Origin: JBBQYD01 sp942493075
Lineage (GTDB): Bacteria > Verrucomicrobiota > Verrucomicrobiia > Limisphaerales > UBA8199
Direction of reading: 5' to 3'
Length of the DNA stretch: 64,000 nucleotides
Assembly (NCBI GenBank): GCA_942493075.1
Contig: OW818681.1
Coordinates: 5,890,001-5,954,000 of the forward strand
Under the pieces are notes generated by a model. It was given only the letters and a program-made list of their open reading frames with translations, searched no databases and was not told the DNA's origin. The translations under genes were made by a program, and so were the position numbers. Shown piece after piece: positions 10,173 to 19,401 of the stretch (position 1 is the stretch's first letter; each line of letters starts with the position of its first letter).

Positions 10173-12586
10173 ATTGGGCACTGTTGTTAAACAGCCTGGG
10201 CGTCGCTCTCCTGGCCACCGCGGGTGCGGTGATTGCCGGATTCGCGGCAGCCCTCTTCGCGCTTGCATGCGGTCGGCGCATGCGCTTCGCACTCTGTGCT
10301 TGTGGGGTCCTGGTTCTGGTGCTGCCTCCGTTTCTTGTGGCAAACGCGTGGCTGCACTACTTTGGTTTGAACGGGGCATGGCGCGGCGTGCTGCCATTCA
10401 ATGTGCTGACTTTGCCCGGCACAGCGTGGGTGTTGATCCTGCTTCTCTGGCCGATCACTTTCCTGCTTGTTCTTGCCGGGTGGCGACAATTGCACCCAGT
10501 CCACTTCGAGAGCGACCCTGCGGTGCGCGGTCGATACCTGCTCCAGGCATTGTTAATCCCGTTCGCGGGTCCTGCCCTGGGTTGGGCGACCGTTATCACC
10601 CTTGTGCTGGCCCTGAATCAGTTCACGGTGCCGGCTCTGTTACAGACCAAGGTGCTACCCGCTGAGATGTGGGTGCGCTATAACACGGAACTGGATGCTT
10701 TGGGCGCGCTACGCATGAGCCTGCCCTTAATCCTTGGTCCCCTTGTCTTGCTTTTCTGGGTGCGACAGAAACCCGTGCCCTGGAAACAAACCCGGGAAGA
10801 GTTAACTCCGGCAACCGTGCGCCGCCAGTTAGGTGCAGTTTGGATCGGATTGGCATTCGTGATCACGGTGCCAATGATTGCGCTCTCGCTCGGACTGCCC
10901 CTGTTCCAGATTCTATCCGCGCCGCGCACATGGATAGAGCTGCCGATGACTCTGGCGGCGGCCAAGGTATCGCTCGCGCACTCATTCCTGTATGCATTGG
11001 TCGCCGCTACATCGTGCACGTGTCTCAGCTTGCTCGTTTGGCATCGGATGGTGCGCGGGTTCGCGTGGCTTCTGTTTCTCATCCCTGGAATGCTGCTGGG
11101 GCTTGGGCTGATCCGTTTGCTCAACACCTCATGGACAGGGTTGCTTTTTCAAACACCGCTGCTTGTATTGATCGGGCTGACGTTACGTTACATCGCGCTT
11201 CCAGCCAGCGTGCTGGCCGCTCAGGCGCGGCGCATTGATCCGAGAATCCTTGATGATGCACGGCTCCTTGGATTAAGCCTGCCGCAGCGCATCCGGCACG
11301 TCTATGCGCCGTCGTTGGCAGGTCCTGCCCTCGTGGTTTGGTACTGCGTGTTTCTCCTGTGCTTGTGGGACGTGGAAACCGCTTTGCTCCTGATTCCGCC
11401 CGGAGGCGAAACAGCGGCCTTGCGTGTGTTCAACCTGCTCCATGCCGGTTATAGCGCCCAGGTGAATGCCCTGTGCCTGGCGTTGCTGGCACTGGGGCTC
11501 TTGCCGCTGCTTTTCGTTCTAGTCGCCACGGTGATCTCCGGTGGTAAGCGTCGCATGAGCCTGCTCCGCTGGCTGCCGTTGATCCTGGCCACCGGGATGG
11601 CGGGATTGATCAGCGGTTGCTCGAAACCCCTTTCCTCTCAGTCAGCGCCGTTGGAGAGCCGTTTCTTCACGGAGGCTTCGGTGATCGCCTCGCGCGGTGC
11701 CGGTCCAGGAGAAGTCAACAAACCGCGCTCGGTCACGGTGGGCACGGATGGGGGGCTGTACGTGGTGGATATGACCGGGCGTGTGCAAAAGTTTTCTAAC
11801 ACCGGATCGTTCCTGAAATCGTGGCAGATGGAAAAGACGGACTTGGGCCGACCGAAAGGCTTGGGTGTGGACCGTGAAGGCAACATCATGGTGAACGAGC
11901 CCCATTATTCGAAGGTCAACCATTTCACCACGGACGGCGCGCTGACGGTCCGATGGGGCGTGCACGGGACCAATGATGGGCAACTGGCGTTTCCGCGGGC
12001 GGTGGCGGTGAACTCGCGCAACGAAATCTACCTGAGCGAGTATGGCCTGGTAGAGCGAGTTCAGCGGTTCAGTTCTCGCGGGGAGAAATGGTTGGGGACC
12101 TTTGGTACCGCCGGATCAGCTCCGGGTCAGTTCAACCGTCCCGAAGGTCTGTGCATTGACCGGCAGGACCGTGTGTATGTGGCTGACTCGTGTAATCATC
12201 GAATCCAGGTGTTCGACATGGACGGCAGGTTTCTGCATGCCTATGGCTCGGCAGGCACCGGGTTGGGGCAACTCAGTTATCCCTACGATATTTGTGTTGA
12301 TGCGCAGGGGTTCCAGTTCGTCTGCGAGTTCGGCAACAGCCGCATTCAGGTGTTCGATCCGGAAGGCAAGCCGCTCGAAATCATAGGCGGACCGGGCCTG
12401 GCTCCTGGCCGATTTAACAATCCCTGGGGAGTAGCGCTCGATGGCTCAGGCAATCTGTATGTGGCGGATGCGTTGAACCATCGGGTGCAGAAACTGATCC
12501 GGCGTATCGGTGTGAGCCAGGCCCCTTCACAGCCAGGGCTTGCAGTTGAGCAGATCGCCTCACGCCGTGTGGGAGCCCATTCATGA
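10169..12586 (+). CDS. ABC transporter permease fused to an NHL-repeat lipoprotein domain
   Basis: Residues 1-462 form a two-module permease of the FbpB/iron type with about 12 membrane segments. The second EAA-like loop is visible near residue 364 (DDARLLGLSLPQRIRHVYAP). From residue 463 (ATG at 11555) a second protein appears to begin in frame: a basic start, a hydrophobic stretch and a lipobox-like LISGC near residues 480-484. It is followed by ~310 residues of NHL beta-propeller repeats (patterns such as GQFNRPEGLCIDRQDRVYVADSCNHRIQVF, here only described). The NHL part would lie outside the membrane. Either this is a true fusion, or an internal start makes a separate lipoprotein. It overlaps both neighbours by 4 nt. 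Confidence 0.75.
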   Translation: MNWALLLNSLGVALLATAGAVIAGFAAALFALACGRRMRFALCACGVLVLVLPPFLVANAWLHYFGLNGAWRGVLPFNVLTLPGTAWVLILLLWPITFLLVLAGWRQLHPVHFESDPAVRGRYLLQALLIPFAGPALGWATVITLVLALNQFTVPALLQTKVLPAEMWVRYNTELDALGALRMSLPLILGPLVLLFWVRQKPVPWKQTREELTPATVRRQLGAVWIGLAFVITVPMIALSLGLPLFQILSAPRTWIELPMTLAAAKVSLAHSFLYALVAATSCTCLSLLVWHRMVRGFAWLLFLIPGMLLGLGLIRLLNTSWTGLLFQTPLLVLIGLTLRYIALPASVLAAQARRIDPRILDDARLLGLSLPQRIRHVYAPSLAGPALVVWYCVFLLCLWDVETALLLIPPGGETAALRVFNLLHAGYSAQVNALCLALLALGLLPLLFVLVATVISGGKRRMSLLRWLPLILATGMAGLISGCSKPLSSQSAPLESRFFTEASVIASRGAGPGEVNKPRSVTVGTDGGLYVVDMTGRVQKFSNTGSFLKSWQMEKTDLGRPKGLGVDREGNIMVNEPHYSKVNHFTTDGALTVRWGVHGTNDGQLAFPRAVAVNSRNEIYLSEYGLVERVQRFSSRGEKWLGTFGTAGSAPGQFNRPEGLCIDRQDRVYVADSCNHRIQVFDMDGRFLHAYGSAGTGLGQLSYPYDICVDAQGFQFVCEFGNSRIQVFDPEGKPLEIIGGPGLAPGRFNNPWGVALDGSGNLYVADALNHRVQKLIRRIGVSQAPSQPGLAVEQIASRRVGAHS

Positions 12587-15456
12587 GGTTTCAATTCACC
12601 CATGCGCTCTATTTGCTGCTGCTGCTTCCCGCAGCCGCCTGGGTGATTTGGCTATGGGCCTGGACGGATGCCCAGCTCACACCTGTTCGACGATGGCTTT
12701 CTCTGGGTCTGCGCTGCATGGTTCTGCTTGCCTTGATCCTGGCGATCGCTGGCGCCCAGGCATTGCTCCCGGTCGATGGCATGAATGTTTTCTACCTGCT
12801 GGATCGGTCCGATAGTGTTCCTGGCTCCGGCCAGGAAGCGGCTCGTGAATACGTGAATCGCAGTGCCCACACGAAGCGATCAACCGATCGCGCCGGAGCG
12901 GTTGTGTTCGGAAGCGAAGCCAGCATTGAGTTCCTGCCAAACACCATCGTGGATTTACCAAAGGTGCAGGCCGTCGTGGGCAGTGAGCGCACGGATTTGG
13001 CTGAAGCCATTCGACTTGGCACCGCGGCACTGCCGGAAGCTGGGCAGAAACGGTTGGTGGTGCTTTCGGATGGAAATCAAAACTCGGGAGACGCTTTGGA
13101 AGCGGTGGCGGCGGCGCAGCGACTGGGTGCGACCGTGGATGTTGTTCCATTAGGCTCGGCTCGCCGTGGAGACGTCTCACTGCAACGCCTTGAAATGCCG
13201 GCTCGATTGAAACGCGGCCAGCCTTTTGAATTGAAGATCGTGACTCAGGCTGAGGAAGCGCGCGAGGCCACCCTTCGGTTGTGGCGCAATGACCAGCTTC
13301 TCGGGGAACAGAAGATGCAGCTTAACCCTGGCAAAAACTTGCACTCACTTTCACAGCGTCTGGAAGAGCCCGGGTTCTACAATTACGAGGTTTTGCTGGA
13401 GATCCCGGGCGATCCGATCCCGCAGAACAATCGCGCTGCGGGTTTCGCTGTTGTAGCAGGAGAACCCAAGCTTCTAATCGTCTCGGATGACCCGGCGGCT
13501 GATAGGTCGCTGGCTTCCGCGCTCCAGAACGCCCAACTCCAGAGCAGCATGGTGGGGCTGAACGGATTCCCCACGAGCCTTGCAGAACTGCAGACCTACG
13601 ACACGGTTTTCATCAGCAACCTTTCGGCCGGTGATCTGGGAATGACCCGCCAGAGGTTGCTTGAGAGTGCGGTGCGCGATTTTGGGGTGGGGTTGGTGTG
13701 CGTGGGAGGCCCACAAACCTACGCGGCAGGGGGGTATCGCGGCACGCCATTAGAATCGGCCCTGCCGTTGAGCATGGAGTTGGATAGCAAGAAAGTGCTC
13801 CCGCCCGGTGCCGTGGTGTTGATCATGCACGGCATGGAGTTCATGAACGGCAACCAGGTGGCTCGCGATTGCGCGCAAGGCGTGCTGTCGGCGCTGGGCC
13901 CCGGAGATGAGATGGGCGTGCTGCTTTGGGATGGCAACGAGCGATGGCTCTTTCCTCTGGCCAAGGTCGGTGACCGCAAAGAGATGGCGCGACAGATTGC
14001 GGGAATGAACCAGGGCGATCTGGCCAGTTTTCAAGGCGTCCTGCAAATGGCCCACGAAGCGTTGGCCAAATCCCGGGCCAGCCTCAAGCATATCATTATC
14101 TTTAGCGATGGCGATCCGCAGGCCCCTAAACCCGAGCTGATGCAGGCGATTGTTAAGGACCGCATTACGGTAAGCAGTATCTTGATTGCCGGGCATGTTG
14201 GACCCGAGACCATGATTCTCATGGCTGACGCCGGGCGCGGCCGCTTTTACAACATCACCTCCCCTGACGAGTTGCCTCAGGTGTTCATCAAAGAAACCGC
14301 TGTTATTCTGAAGAGCGCCATTTACGAAGAACCATTTGTGCCTCAGGTGCGCTCGATGACCGAACCCGTGCGCGGCATTCAACCAGCCGAGTATCCTCAA
14401 CTGCTCGGTTACGTGGCCACCACTCCGAAGCCGCGAGCCGAAACACCGCTCTGGACCCCGGCGAGCGATCCCTTGCTGGCGCATTGGCAATATGGTTTGG
14501 GCCGAGCGGTCGCTTTCACGTCAGACGCCCAGGCGCGCTGGGGCAAACACTGGACCAGTTGGGGCAAGTACCGACAATTCTGGACTCAACTTGCGCAATG
14601 GAGTCTGCGCCGGGCGGAGAGCGCCGACTTCGATGCGCGCATGAGCATTGAGAATGGTGAAGGATTGGTGAGCCTCGATGCGGTTGATGCCCAGGGCAAT
14701 TACCGGAATTTTCTAAACCTGCAAGCTTCGCTAGTTGATCCCAAAGGGGATCGCCAAACGTTGCGCCTGGAGCAGAACGGCCCGGGCCATTACGAGGCGC
14801 GGTTCAAAACCCGGGTTAGCGGTGTCTATATGGCAAACGTTTTGGAACTGGCTGAGGGTGGCGTGCGAGCCGCGCAAGTGCTCGGCGCTACCGTGAGCTA
14901 TTCGCCTGAGTTCAACACCGCCAGCCCTGATCTCGCGCTGCTGGGCCGCATCGCAGAGCGCGGAGGCGGAAAGCTCCTCGACTTGAACAATCCGATCGCT
15001 GGTCCATTTTCTCATGACAGGATCAGAACCTTTCAGCCGCGCGATTTGTGGGAATGGTTGCTCCAGTTTGCTGTGCTCCTCTTCGTAGTTGATATCGCGA
15101 TGCGCCGCGTGATGATTGATCGCGAGGAATGGGCCGTCGGCTGGCGCCGTGTGCGCGCATGGATTCCGTTCTTGAAGCCCGCGAAGCAGGTCACTTCAAG
15201 CGACCCTTCGTTGTCGAGCCTGCTTGCGCGGCGGCATCAAGTGCGATCGCAGCAGCCCGTAGCTCCGCCGTCCAGTGCGCCGGAACATCTCTTTCAACCC
15301 CGGGAAGAACCCTCCGCGCCCGCGCCGGACCCAGCCTCTGCGTCATCAGTGCCGCCTGCACAACAGGCTCAGGCACCAAGTGCAACTGCCGCTCAGGGCA
15401 GCACCGCCAGCCGGTTGTTGGAAGCCAAGCGCCGCGCCCAAAAGAAGCAGGAATAG
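12583..15456 (+). CDS. membrane protein with two VWA domains and a glutamine-amidotransferase-like domain
   Basis: The 957-residue protein starts with two membrane segments (~5-25, 40-62). The first VWA domain has a DRSDS MIDAS near residue 73 and VVLSDGNQ near 160. A GATase1-like region (~290-395) follows, then a second VWA domain whose MIDAS position reads MHGMEF instead of DxSxS (near 411) although IIIFSDGDP is kept near 505. A beta-rich segment, a C-terminal membrane segment (~828-846) and a Pro/Ala/Gln-rich cytoplasmic tail complete it. Such proteins are common last members of MoxR/Bat operons in this phylum. It overlaps the preceding gene by 4 nt and is the operon end; the next gene is convergent. 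Confidence 0.82.
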   Translation: MRFQFTHALYLLLLLPAAAWVIWLWAWTDAQLTPVRRWLSLGLRCMVLLALILAIAGAQALLPVDGMNVFYLLDRSDSVPGSGQEAAREYVNRSAHTKRSTDRAGAVVFGSEASIEFLPNTIVDLPKVQAVVGSERTDLAEAIRLGTAALPEAGQKRLVVLSDGNQNSGDALEAVAAAQRLGATVDVVPLGSARRGDVSLQRLEMPARLKRGQPFELKIVTQAEEAREATLRLWRNDQLLGEQKMQLNPGKNLHSLSQRLEEPGFYNYEVLLEIPGDPIPQNNRAAGFAVVAGEPKLLIVSDDPAADRSLASALQNAQLQSSMVGLNGFPTSLAELQTYDTVFISNLSAGDLGMTRQRLLESAVRDFGVGLVCVGGPQTYAAGGYRGTPLESALPLSMELDSKKVLPPGAVVLIMHGMEFMNGNQVARDCAQGVLSALGPGDEMGVLLWDGNERWLFPLAKVGDRKEMARQIAGMNQGDLASFQGVLQMAHEALAKSRASLKHIIIFSDGDPQAPKPELMQAIVKDRITVSSILIAGHVGPETMILMADAGRGRFYNITSPDELPQVFIKETAVILKSAIYEEPFVPQVRSMTEPVRGIQPAEYPQLLGYVATTPKPRAETPLWTPASDPLLAHWQYGLGRAVAFTSDAQARWGKHWTSWGKYRQFWTQLAQWSLRRAESADFDARMSIENGEGLVSLDAVDAQGNYRNFLNLQASLVDPKGDRQTLRLEQNGPGHYEARFKTRVSGVYMANVLELAEGGVRAAQVLGATVSYSPEFNTASPDLALLGRIAERGGGKLLDLNNPIAGPFSHDRIRTFQPRDLWEWLLQFAVLLFVVDIAMRRVMIDREEWAVGWRRVRAWIPFLKPAKQVTSSDPSLSSLLARRHQVRSQQPVAPPSSAPEHLFQPREEPSAPAPDPASASSVPPAQQAQAPSATAAQGSTASRLLEAKRRAQKKQE

Positions 15457-15492
15457 CTTAATCGGCCCTTGGTTGCCCAAATGCCATGCCTT

Positions 15493-16263
15493 CTACATGC
15501 CCATGATCTGGTACCCGCAATCGGCGTAGATCACCTGACCCGTAATTGCTCCAGCGCCGTCGCTGGCCAGGAACAGGCCCGTTGCGCCAAGTTCCTCCGG
15601 CAGCAGGTTGCGCTTCAGCGGAGCGTGCTCTTCATAGTGTCTGATCATCTCCAGGAAACCGGAGATGCCACGAGCGGCCAGGGTGTTGACCGGGCCGGCA
15701 CTGATGCAATTAACCCGGATCTTTTGCGGACCGAGGTCATACGCCAGGTAACGGGTGCAGGCTTCCAGGGAAGCTTTGGCCACACCCATGACATTATAAT
15801 GGGGGACTACCTTTTCGGCGCCGTAATAGCTCATTGCCACGATGCTGCCGCCATCTTTCATGAGCGGTGCGGCTTCGCGGGCAAGGCCCAGAAGCGAGTA
15901 AGCGCTGACATCATGGGCAATCCGGTAAGCCTCGCGGCTGGTGTTGATGAATCGGCCTTCCAGGGCCTCGCGCGGGGCAAACGCTACAGAATGCAGGAGC
16001 AGGTCGAGTTTGCCGAACTTCTCGCCAACTGCGGCGAAAACCCGGGTGATATCTTCGTCGCGGGTGACATCGCAGGGCAAAATCAGCGTGTCCTGGCCGA
16101 AAGAACCGGCGAGTTCTTCGACATTATCGCGGATGCGATCACCTTGATAGGTGAAAGCCAGCTTGGCGCCTGCCTTGTGCCAGGCCTGGGCGATGGTCCA
16201 CGCGATAGACCTCTTGTTCGCCACGCCAAAAACCACACCGTATTTACCAGCCAATAAAGACAT
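15493..16263 (-). CDS. fabI: enoyl-[acyl-carrier-protein] reductase [NADH] FabI
   Basis: FabI carries out the last reduction of each fatty-acid elongation round: trans-2-enoyl-ACP plus NADH to acyl-ACP, in the cytoplasm. The 256-residue short-chain dehydrogenase shows the atypical FabI nucleotide site (GVANKRSIAW, residues 13-22). Catalytic Tyr156 and Lys163 have the FabI spacing Y-x6-K, with Tyr146 in MSYYGAEK. Length is typical (E. coli 262). It stands alone and is convergent with the VWA operon and divergent from the PEP-CTERM gene. Start ATG is supported by the conserved LLAGKYGVVFGVAN opening. Confidence 0.96.
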   Translation of the reverse strand: MSLLAGKYGVVFGVANKRSIAWTIAQAWHKAGAKLAFTYQGDRIRDNVEELAGSFGQDTLILPCDVTRDEDITRVFAAVGEKFGKLDLLLHSVAFAPREALEGRFINTSREAYRIAHDVSAYSLLGLAREAAPLMKDGGSIVAMSYYGAEKVVPHYNVMGVAKASLEACTRYLAYDLGPQKIRVNCISAGPVNTLAARGISGFLEMIRHYEEHAPLKRNLLPEELGATGLFLASDGAGAITGQVIYADCGYQIMGM

Positions 16264-16449
16264 GCTTATACCTATTGATTGATTTGCCGTCAGAAGCCCG
16301 CCCAGCCGGACTAAAATCGAACGGTTACCTTAAGAAAAGATTAAGCCGCTGGCAAGGCTCGATTGCTGGGCGGAAAATGCCGGAAATGGTGCTAACAGAT
16401 AATTTGCTTGATCCTAAGGTGGGGCTCCATTATCAGTTTCGCGCCTTTT

Positions 16450-17295
16450 ATGAACCGGATCAACTTTCTTACACCAGCTTTGCTTATCACCTCCGCGTTG
16501 GCCGCCCAGGCGGCCGTCAGTTTCACCGGGGGCGCTTATACACAAAACTTTGACACGTTGCCGAACGCACCTGTCAACACCAGCTTGCAGACAACCGCCC
16601 CCTGGGCCGATGACGTAGCGGCACCCTCGGGCCAGACCAGCATTGCAGGATGGTATTTGTGGCATCCGGCGACGGCGACCGAAGGTGGCGCGAACGGGAA
16701 TCAAAAGTTTCGAATTCACGATGGCAGCGGGAACACTGGTGCATTCTACAGTTTCGGCACTGCAGCCTCCTCTGAACGCGCGCTGGGCTACCTGGCGGCC
16801 AATGCAATCGGTGTCGCGGGAGCCGAATCGTACATCGGTCTGCGTTTGCACAATGATACAGGAGCCAGCATCTCCGGCTTTTCCCTGAGCTATAGCGGCG
16901 AGCAATGGCGCGATGGTGGGGCCGCAACTCCTAACGCGCAAAGCCTTACCTTCGGCTATAGCACTTCGGCAACCTCAGTCCAGGACGCTTCATTCACAAG
17001 CGTTGCTGCCCTGAACTTCACTTCACCCGTGCTCGTGAATACCGCCAGCGGAGTGGCCGTGGATGGGAATAACGCCGGCAAGGTGGTGATCAGTTCAGTC
17101 ACGGTGAATGGATTGACCTGGGCAGCGGGCACAGACCTGTGGCTGCGTTGGGCGGACAAGAATGATTCCGGAAACGATCACGGGCTGGCTATCGATGACC
17201 TGACTTTCACTGCCGTAGTCCCGGAACCCGGATCGGCCGCGCTGATCGGGCTGGGCGTACTGGCGTTCGGCCTGCTCCGCCGCAAGAACAGCTAA
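16450..17295 (+). CDS. PEP-CTERM sorting domain protein
   Basis: An exported protein of about 281 residues. A signal peptide covers residues 1-21 (MNRINFLTPALLITSALAAQA). The middle is Ala/Ser/Thr/Gly-rich beta-strand sequence (FTGGAYTQNFDTLP, AIDDLTF) typical of PEP-CTERM surface proteins. The C-terminus has VPEPGSAALIGLGV, a hydrophobic stretch and RRKNS, the exosortase recognition tripartite tail. The ATG at 16450 is chosen over an upstream TTG because it starts a good signal peptide. A strong terminator follows. The specific function is unknown; it should be cleaved by an exosortase and placed at the outer surface or in exopolysaccharide. Confidence 0.88.
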   Translation: MNRINFLTPALLITSALAAQAAVSFTGGAYTQNFDTLPNAPVNTSLQTTAPWADDVAAPSGQTSIAGWYLWHPATATEGGANGNQKFRIHDGSGNTGAFYSFGTAASSERALGYLAANAIGVAGAESYIGLRLHNDTGASISGFSLSYSGEQWRDGGAATPNAQSLTFGYSTSATSVQDASFTSVAALNFTSPVLVNTASGVAVDGNNAGKVVISSVTVNGLTWAAGTDLWLRWADKNDSGNDHGLAIDDLTFTAVVPEPGSAALIGLGVLAFGLLRRKNS

Positions 17296-17349
17296 TGGGC
17301 TGAATCCGCCGGCTGGAACATCCAGCAGGCGAAATCTGAGAATTCAAGA

Positions 17350-17380
17350 GGGACCAGTGCAAAACGCCTGGTCCCTTTTT
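17350..17380 (+). terminator. rho-independent terminator of the PEP-CTERM gene
   Basis: An 8-bp GC-rich stem (GGGACCAG / CTGGTCCC) with a 10-nt loop is followed directly by TTTTT. It lies 55 nt after the stop of the PEP-CTERM gene. There is no T-run on the opposite side, so it acts on plus-strand transcripts. Confidence 0.85.
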
Positions 17381-17465
17381 CGTTAAACGCAAGCATGGTG
17401 AACAATCGACGTGGCGCGAGGCAGCACCATTTGCCTCAGCGTTATCAACGAGCTCCAGCCGGTTT

Positions 17466-18362
17466 TTACCGCAGTTTGAACCCACCTTTAAAGATCACTT
17501 CGGCAAGTGTGACCACCAGGAAAATGGCGCTGATCACGGCATTCAACCGGAAGAACGCCACATTGATCCAATTGAGGCTGCGACGTCTCGCAACCCAATG
17601 TTCCATCACCAGGCAGCCGACGATCAGTATCCATCCGATTATGTAAGCGATTCGAAAACGGCACAACAAGCCGAAGGCCAGAAGCAGCCCGCATAATAAA
17701 ACATGAGCCAGGAAGGCCGCCTGCAAAGCGTTGTTGGGGCCCCACGCCACCACCAGCGAATGCAGACCGTGCCGGCGGTCGAATTCATAATCCTGCAAGG
17801 CGTAGATGATGTCGAAACCCACCAGCCAAAGCACCACCGACAGCGAGAGCACGATCATTTGAAAGATCTCCGCCGTGGTGACATGTGTCCCCTTCACGGC
17901 GAGCCACGCACCGATCGGTGCCAGCGCCAGTGCGATGCCGAGGTAAACGTGGGTGTAATCTGAAAACCGTTTCGTCAGCGAATAAAAGCACACCACAAAC
18001 AGCGCTACAGGTGACAGATAAAAGCAGATCGGATTCAGAAAGTAACTTGCAGTTATCAGGCCAGCGGCCGAAAGCGCCCATAAGGTCCAGGCAGCCAGCA
18101 GGCTGATTTTCCCGGCGGGCAAATGGCGGCCTGCGGTGCGCGGATTCAGCGCATCGAACTTCCGATCCATAATGCGATTGAATGCCATGGCACAGGTTCG
18201 GGCACTGACCATTGCAGCCAGGATCAGCAGGAACGTTCTCCAACCAGGCCACCCCCGATTGTCGCGCGCGGCCACAGTCATGGCGGCCAGCGCAAACGGC
18301 AAGGCAAAGATCGTATGTGAGAACCTGACAAACTCACCCCACTTCTTGATAGCGGAAAACAT
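17466..18362 (-). CDS. ubiA: UbiA-family prenyltransferase (menaquinone/ubiquinone-type)
   Basis: An integral membrane prenyltransferase with about nine membrane helices that attaches a polyprenyl chain to an aromatic acid. The first Asp-rich motif is N62-x3-D66-x3-D70 (FNRIMDRKFD) and the second is DIIYALQDYEFD near residues 187-200. Length 298 is typical. It follows ubiX by 27 nt on the same strand. Because mqnC of the futalosine pathway is also in this window, the likely job is the MqnP-type prenylation step of menaquinone synthesis rather than ubiquinone synthesis; this last step is inference. Confidence 0.92.
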   Translation of the reverse strand: MFSAIKKWGEFVRFSHTIFALPFALAAMTVAARDNRGWPGWRTFLLILAAMVSARTCAMAFNRIMDRKFDALNPRTAGRHLPAGKISLLAAWTLWALSAAGLITASYFLNPICFYLSPVALFVVCFYSLTKRFSDYTHVYLGIALALAPIGAWLAVKGTHVTTAEIFQMIVLSLSVVLWLVGFDIIYALQDYEFDRRHGLHSLVVAWGPNNALQAAFLAHVLLCGLLLAFGLLCRFRIAYIIGWILIVGCLVMEHWVARRRSLNWINVAFFRLNAVISAIFLVVTLAEVIFKGGFKLR

Positions 18363-18389
18363 CGAATAAACTTTGTGTTGAGCCGGAGG

Positions 18390-18950
18390 CTAGCCTTCCG
18401 GTTCCTCCTGCCAGCGAACCGAGAGCTTATGATCCACGCCCAGGTGATCCAGCACCCGTGCCACCACGGTATCAGCCACGGCCTCCACAGTGGATGGGCG
18501 CGTGTAAAATGACGGGTTGGCAGGCAGAATGGTCGCCCCGGCCAGGAACAGCAGCTCGAGATTCTTTATGTGGATCAAGTTGAGCGGAGTCTCCCGTGGC
18601 ACAAGGATCAGTTTACGCCTCTCCTTGAGCACGACATCCGCAGCCCGCAGCAGAACATCCGCACTATAGCCGTGAGCAATCCGGCCAAGAGTTCCCATGC
18701 TGCATGGAATCACAACCATTGCCTCAGGTGCGTTGGAGCCGCTCGCAAAGGGAGCGTTCATACTGCGAAGACTATGCATCTGCACGCCCGCAGGCACCCG
18801 GAGGCCCCCAGGCAGTTCCTCGGAGATCACAGCCTGGGCATAGGCGCTCAGCACCACATGGATCTCATGCTGTGCCGGGTCCAGGTTGTCCAGCAAACGC
18901 TGGGCATAGAGGGAGCCGCTTGCCCCCGTGATGGCAACGAGAATCTTCAA
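18390..18950 (-). CDS. ubiX: UbiX-family flavin prenyltransferase
   Basis: UbiX makes prenylated FMN, the cofactor of UbiD-type decarboxylases. The 186-residue protein opens with MKILVAITGASGSLYAQRLLD and contains the family's VVIPCSMGTLGRIAHG and LVPRETPLNLIHIKN motifs (only fragments cited). The start codon is TTG at 18950, fixed by the conserved MKILVAITGASG opening; an in-frame ATG is not available nearby. It is the first gene of a ubiX-ubiA pair. In futalosine-pathway bacteria a UbiX/UbiD pair and a UbiA homologue complete menaquinone synthesis, which fits the mqnC gene 8 kb away. No ubiD gene is in the window. Confidence 0.93.
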   Translation of the reverse strand: MKILVAITGASGSLYAQRLLDNLDPAQHEIHVVLSAYAQAVISEELPGGLRVPAGVQMHSLRSMNAPFASGSNAPEAMVVIPCSMGTLGRIAHGYSADVLLRAADVVLKERRKLILVPRETPLNLIHIKNLELLFLAGATILPANPSFYTRPSTVEAVADTVVARVLDHLGVDHKLSVRWQEEPEG

Positions 18951-19401
18951 TTCAGTCGCCCAAGATGCCCTTTGGAGCGGAAAAAACCCAATTAAAAATA
19001 AACTCGGGGGACAAGTCCAAGTCCTGATTTCAATTTGTCACTTTCGAAGAGGCCATTCATCTTCCTCGCAACTGCTGCCTTGTGATCGCAGGAATGCCGA
19101 CCGAACAGTGATCCGTACTGTTGGTAACTGCGCGTTCCATTTGATGTCATTCCTGGTGGTTCCGGTTTGCGCCACAAAGGCGCAAACCGGAACCACCAGG
19201 AACTTTTCTGTTTTAAGCCTAGAGGTTACCAACAGTACGGAATTGCCAGGCACATCTCCCGGTGTTTGGGCCTTCTACCGCAAGGGAAGGCATCGAAATC
19301 CAAAGCCTCACCCGCTTCTAATCACACCCGTTTCGAACACAACGAACTAATTTTGCTTGATACCCTGCCACTGCCCGCCATGCTTTCCCCATTCTGTTAT
19401 C
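18951..19401. other. gene-free 450-nt region with palindromic repeat copy A
   Basis: No convincing coding sequence. It separates ubiX (minus) from the creatininase-like gene (plus), so promoters of both probably lie here. The centre is filled by a large nested palindrome (19113-19240). The left flank from about 19022 is related to the flank of a decayed copy near 24806. Confidence 0.7.
19113..19240. repeat. nested palindromic element, copy A
   Basis: Outer perfect 16-bp inverted repeats, CCGTACTGTTGGTAAC at 19113-19128 and its reverse complement at 19225-19240. Inside them is a perfect 24-bp stem (19150-19173 with 19179-19202) with a 5-nt ACAAA loop. The outer sequence is shared with copies near 49043 and 56833, while the inner stem sequence differs but stays paired. 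Confidence 0.9.
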
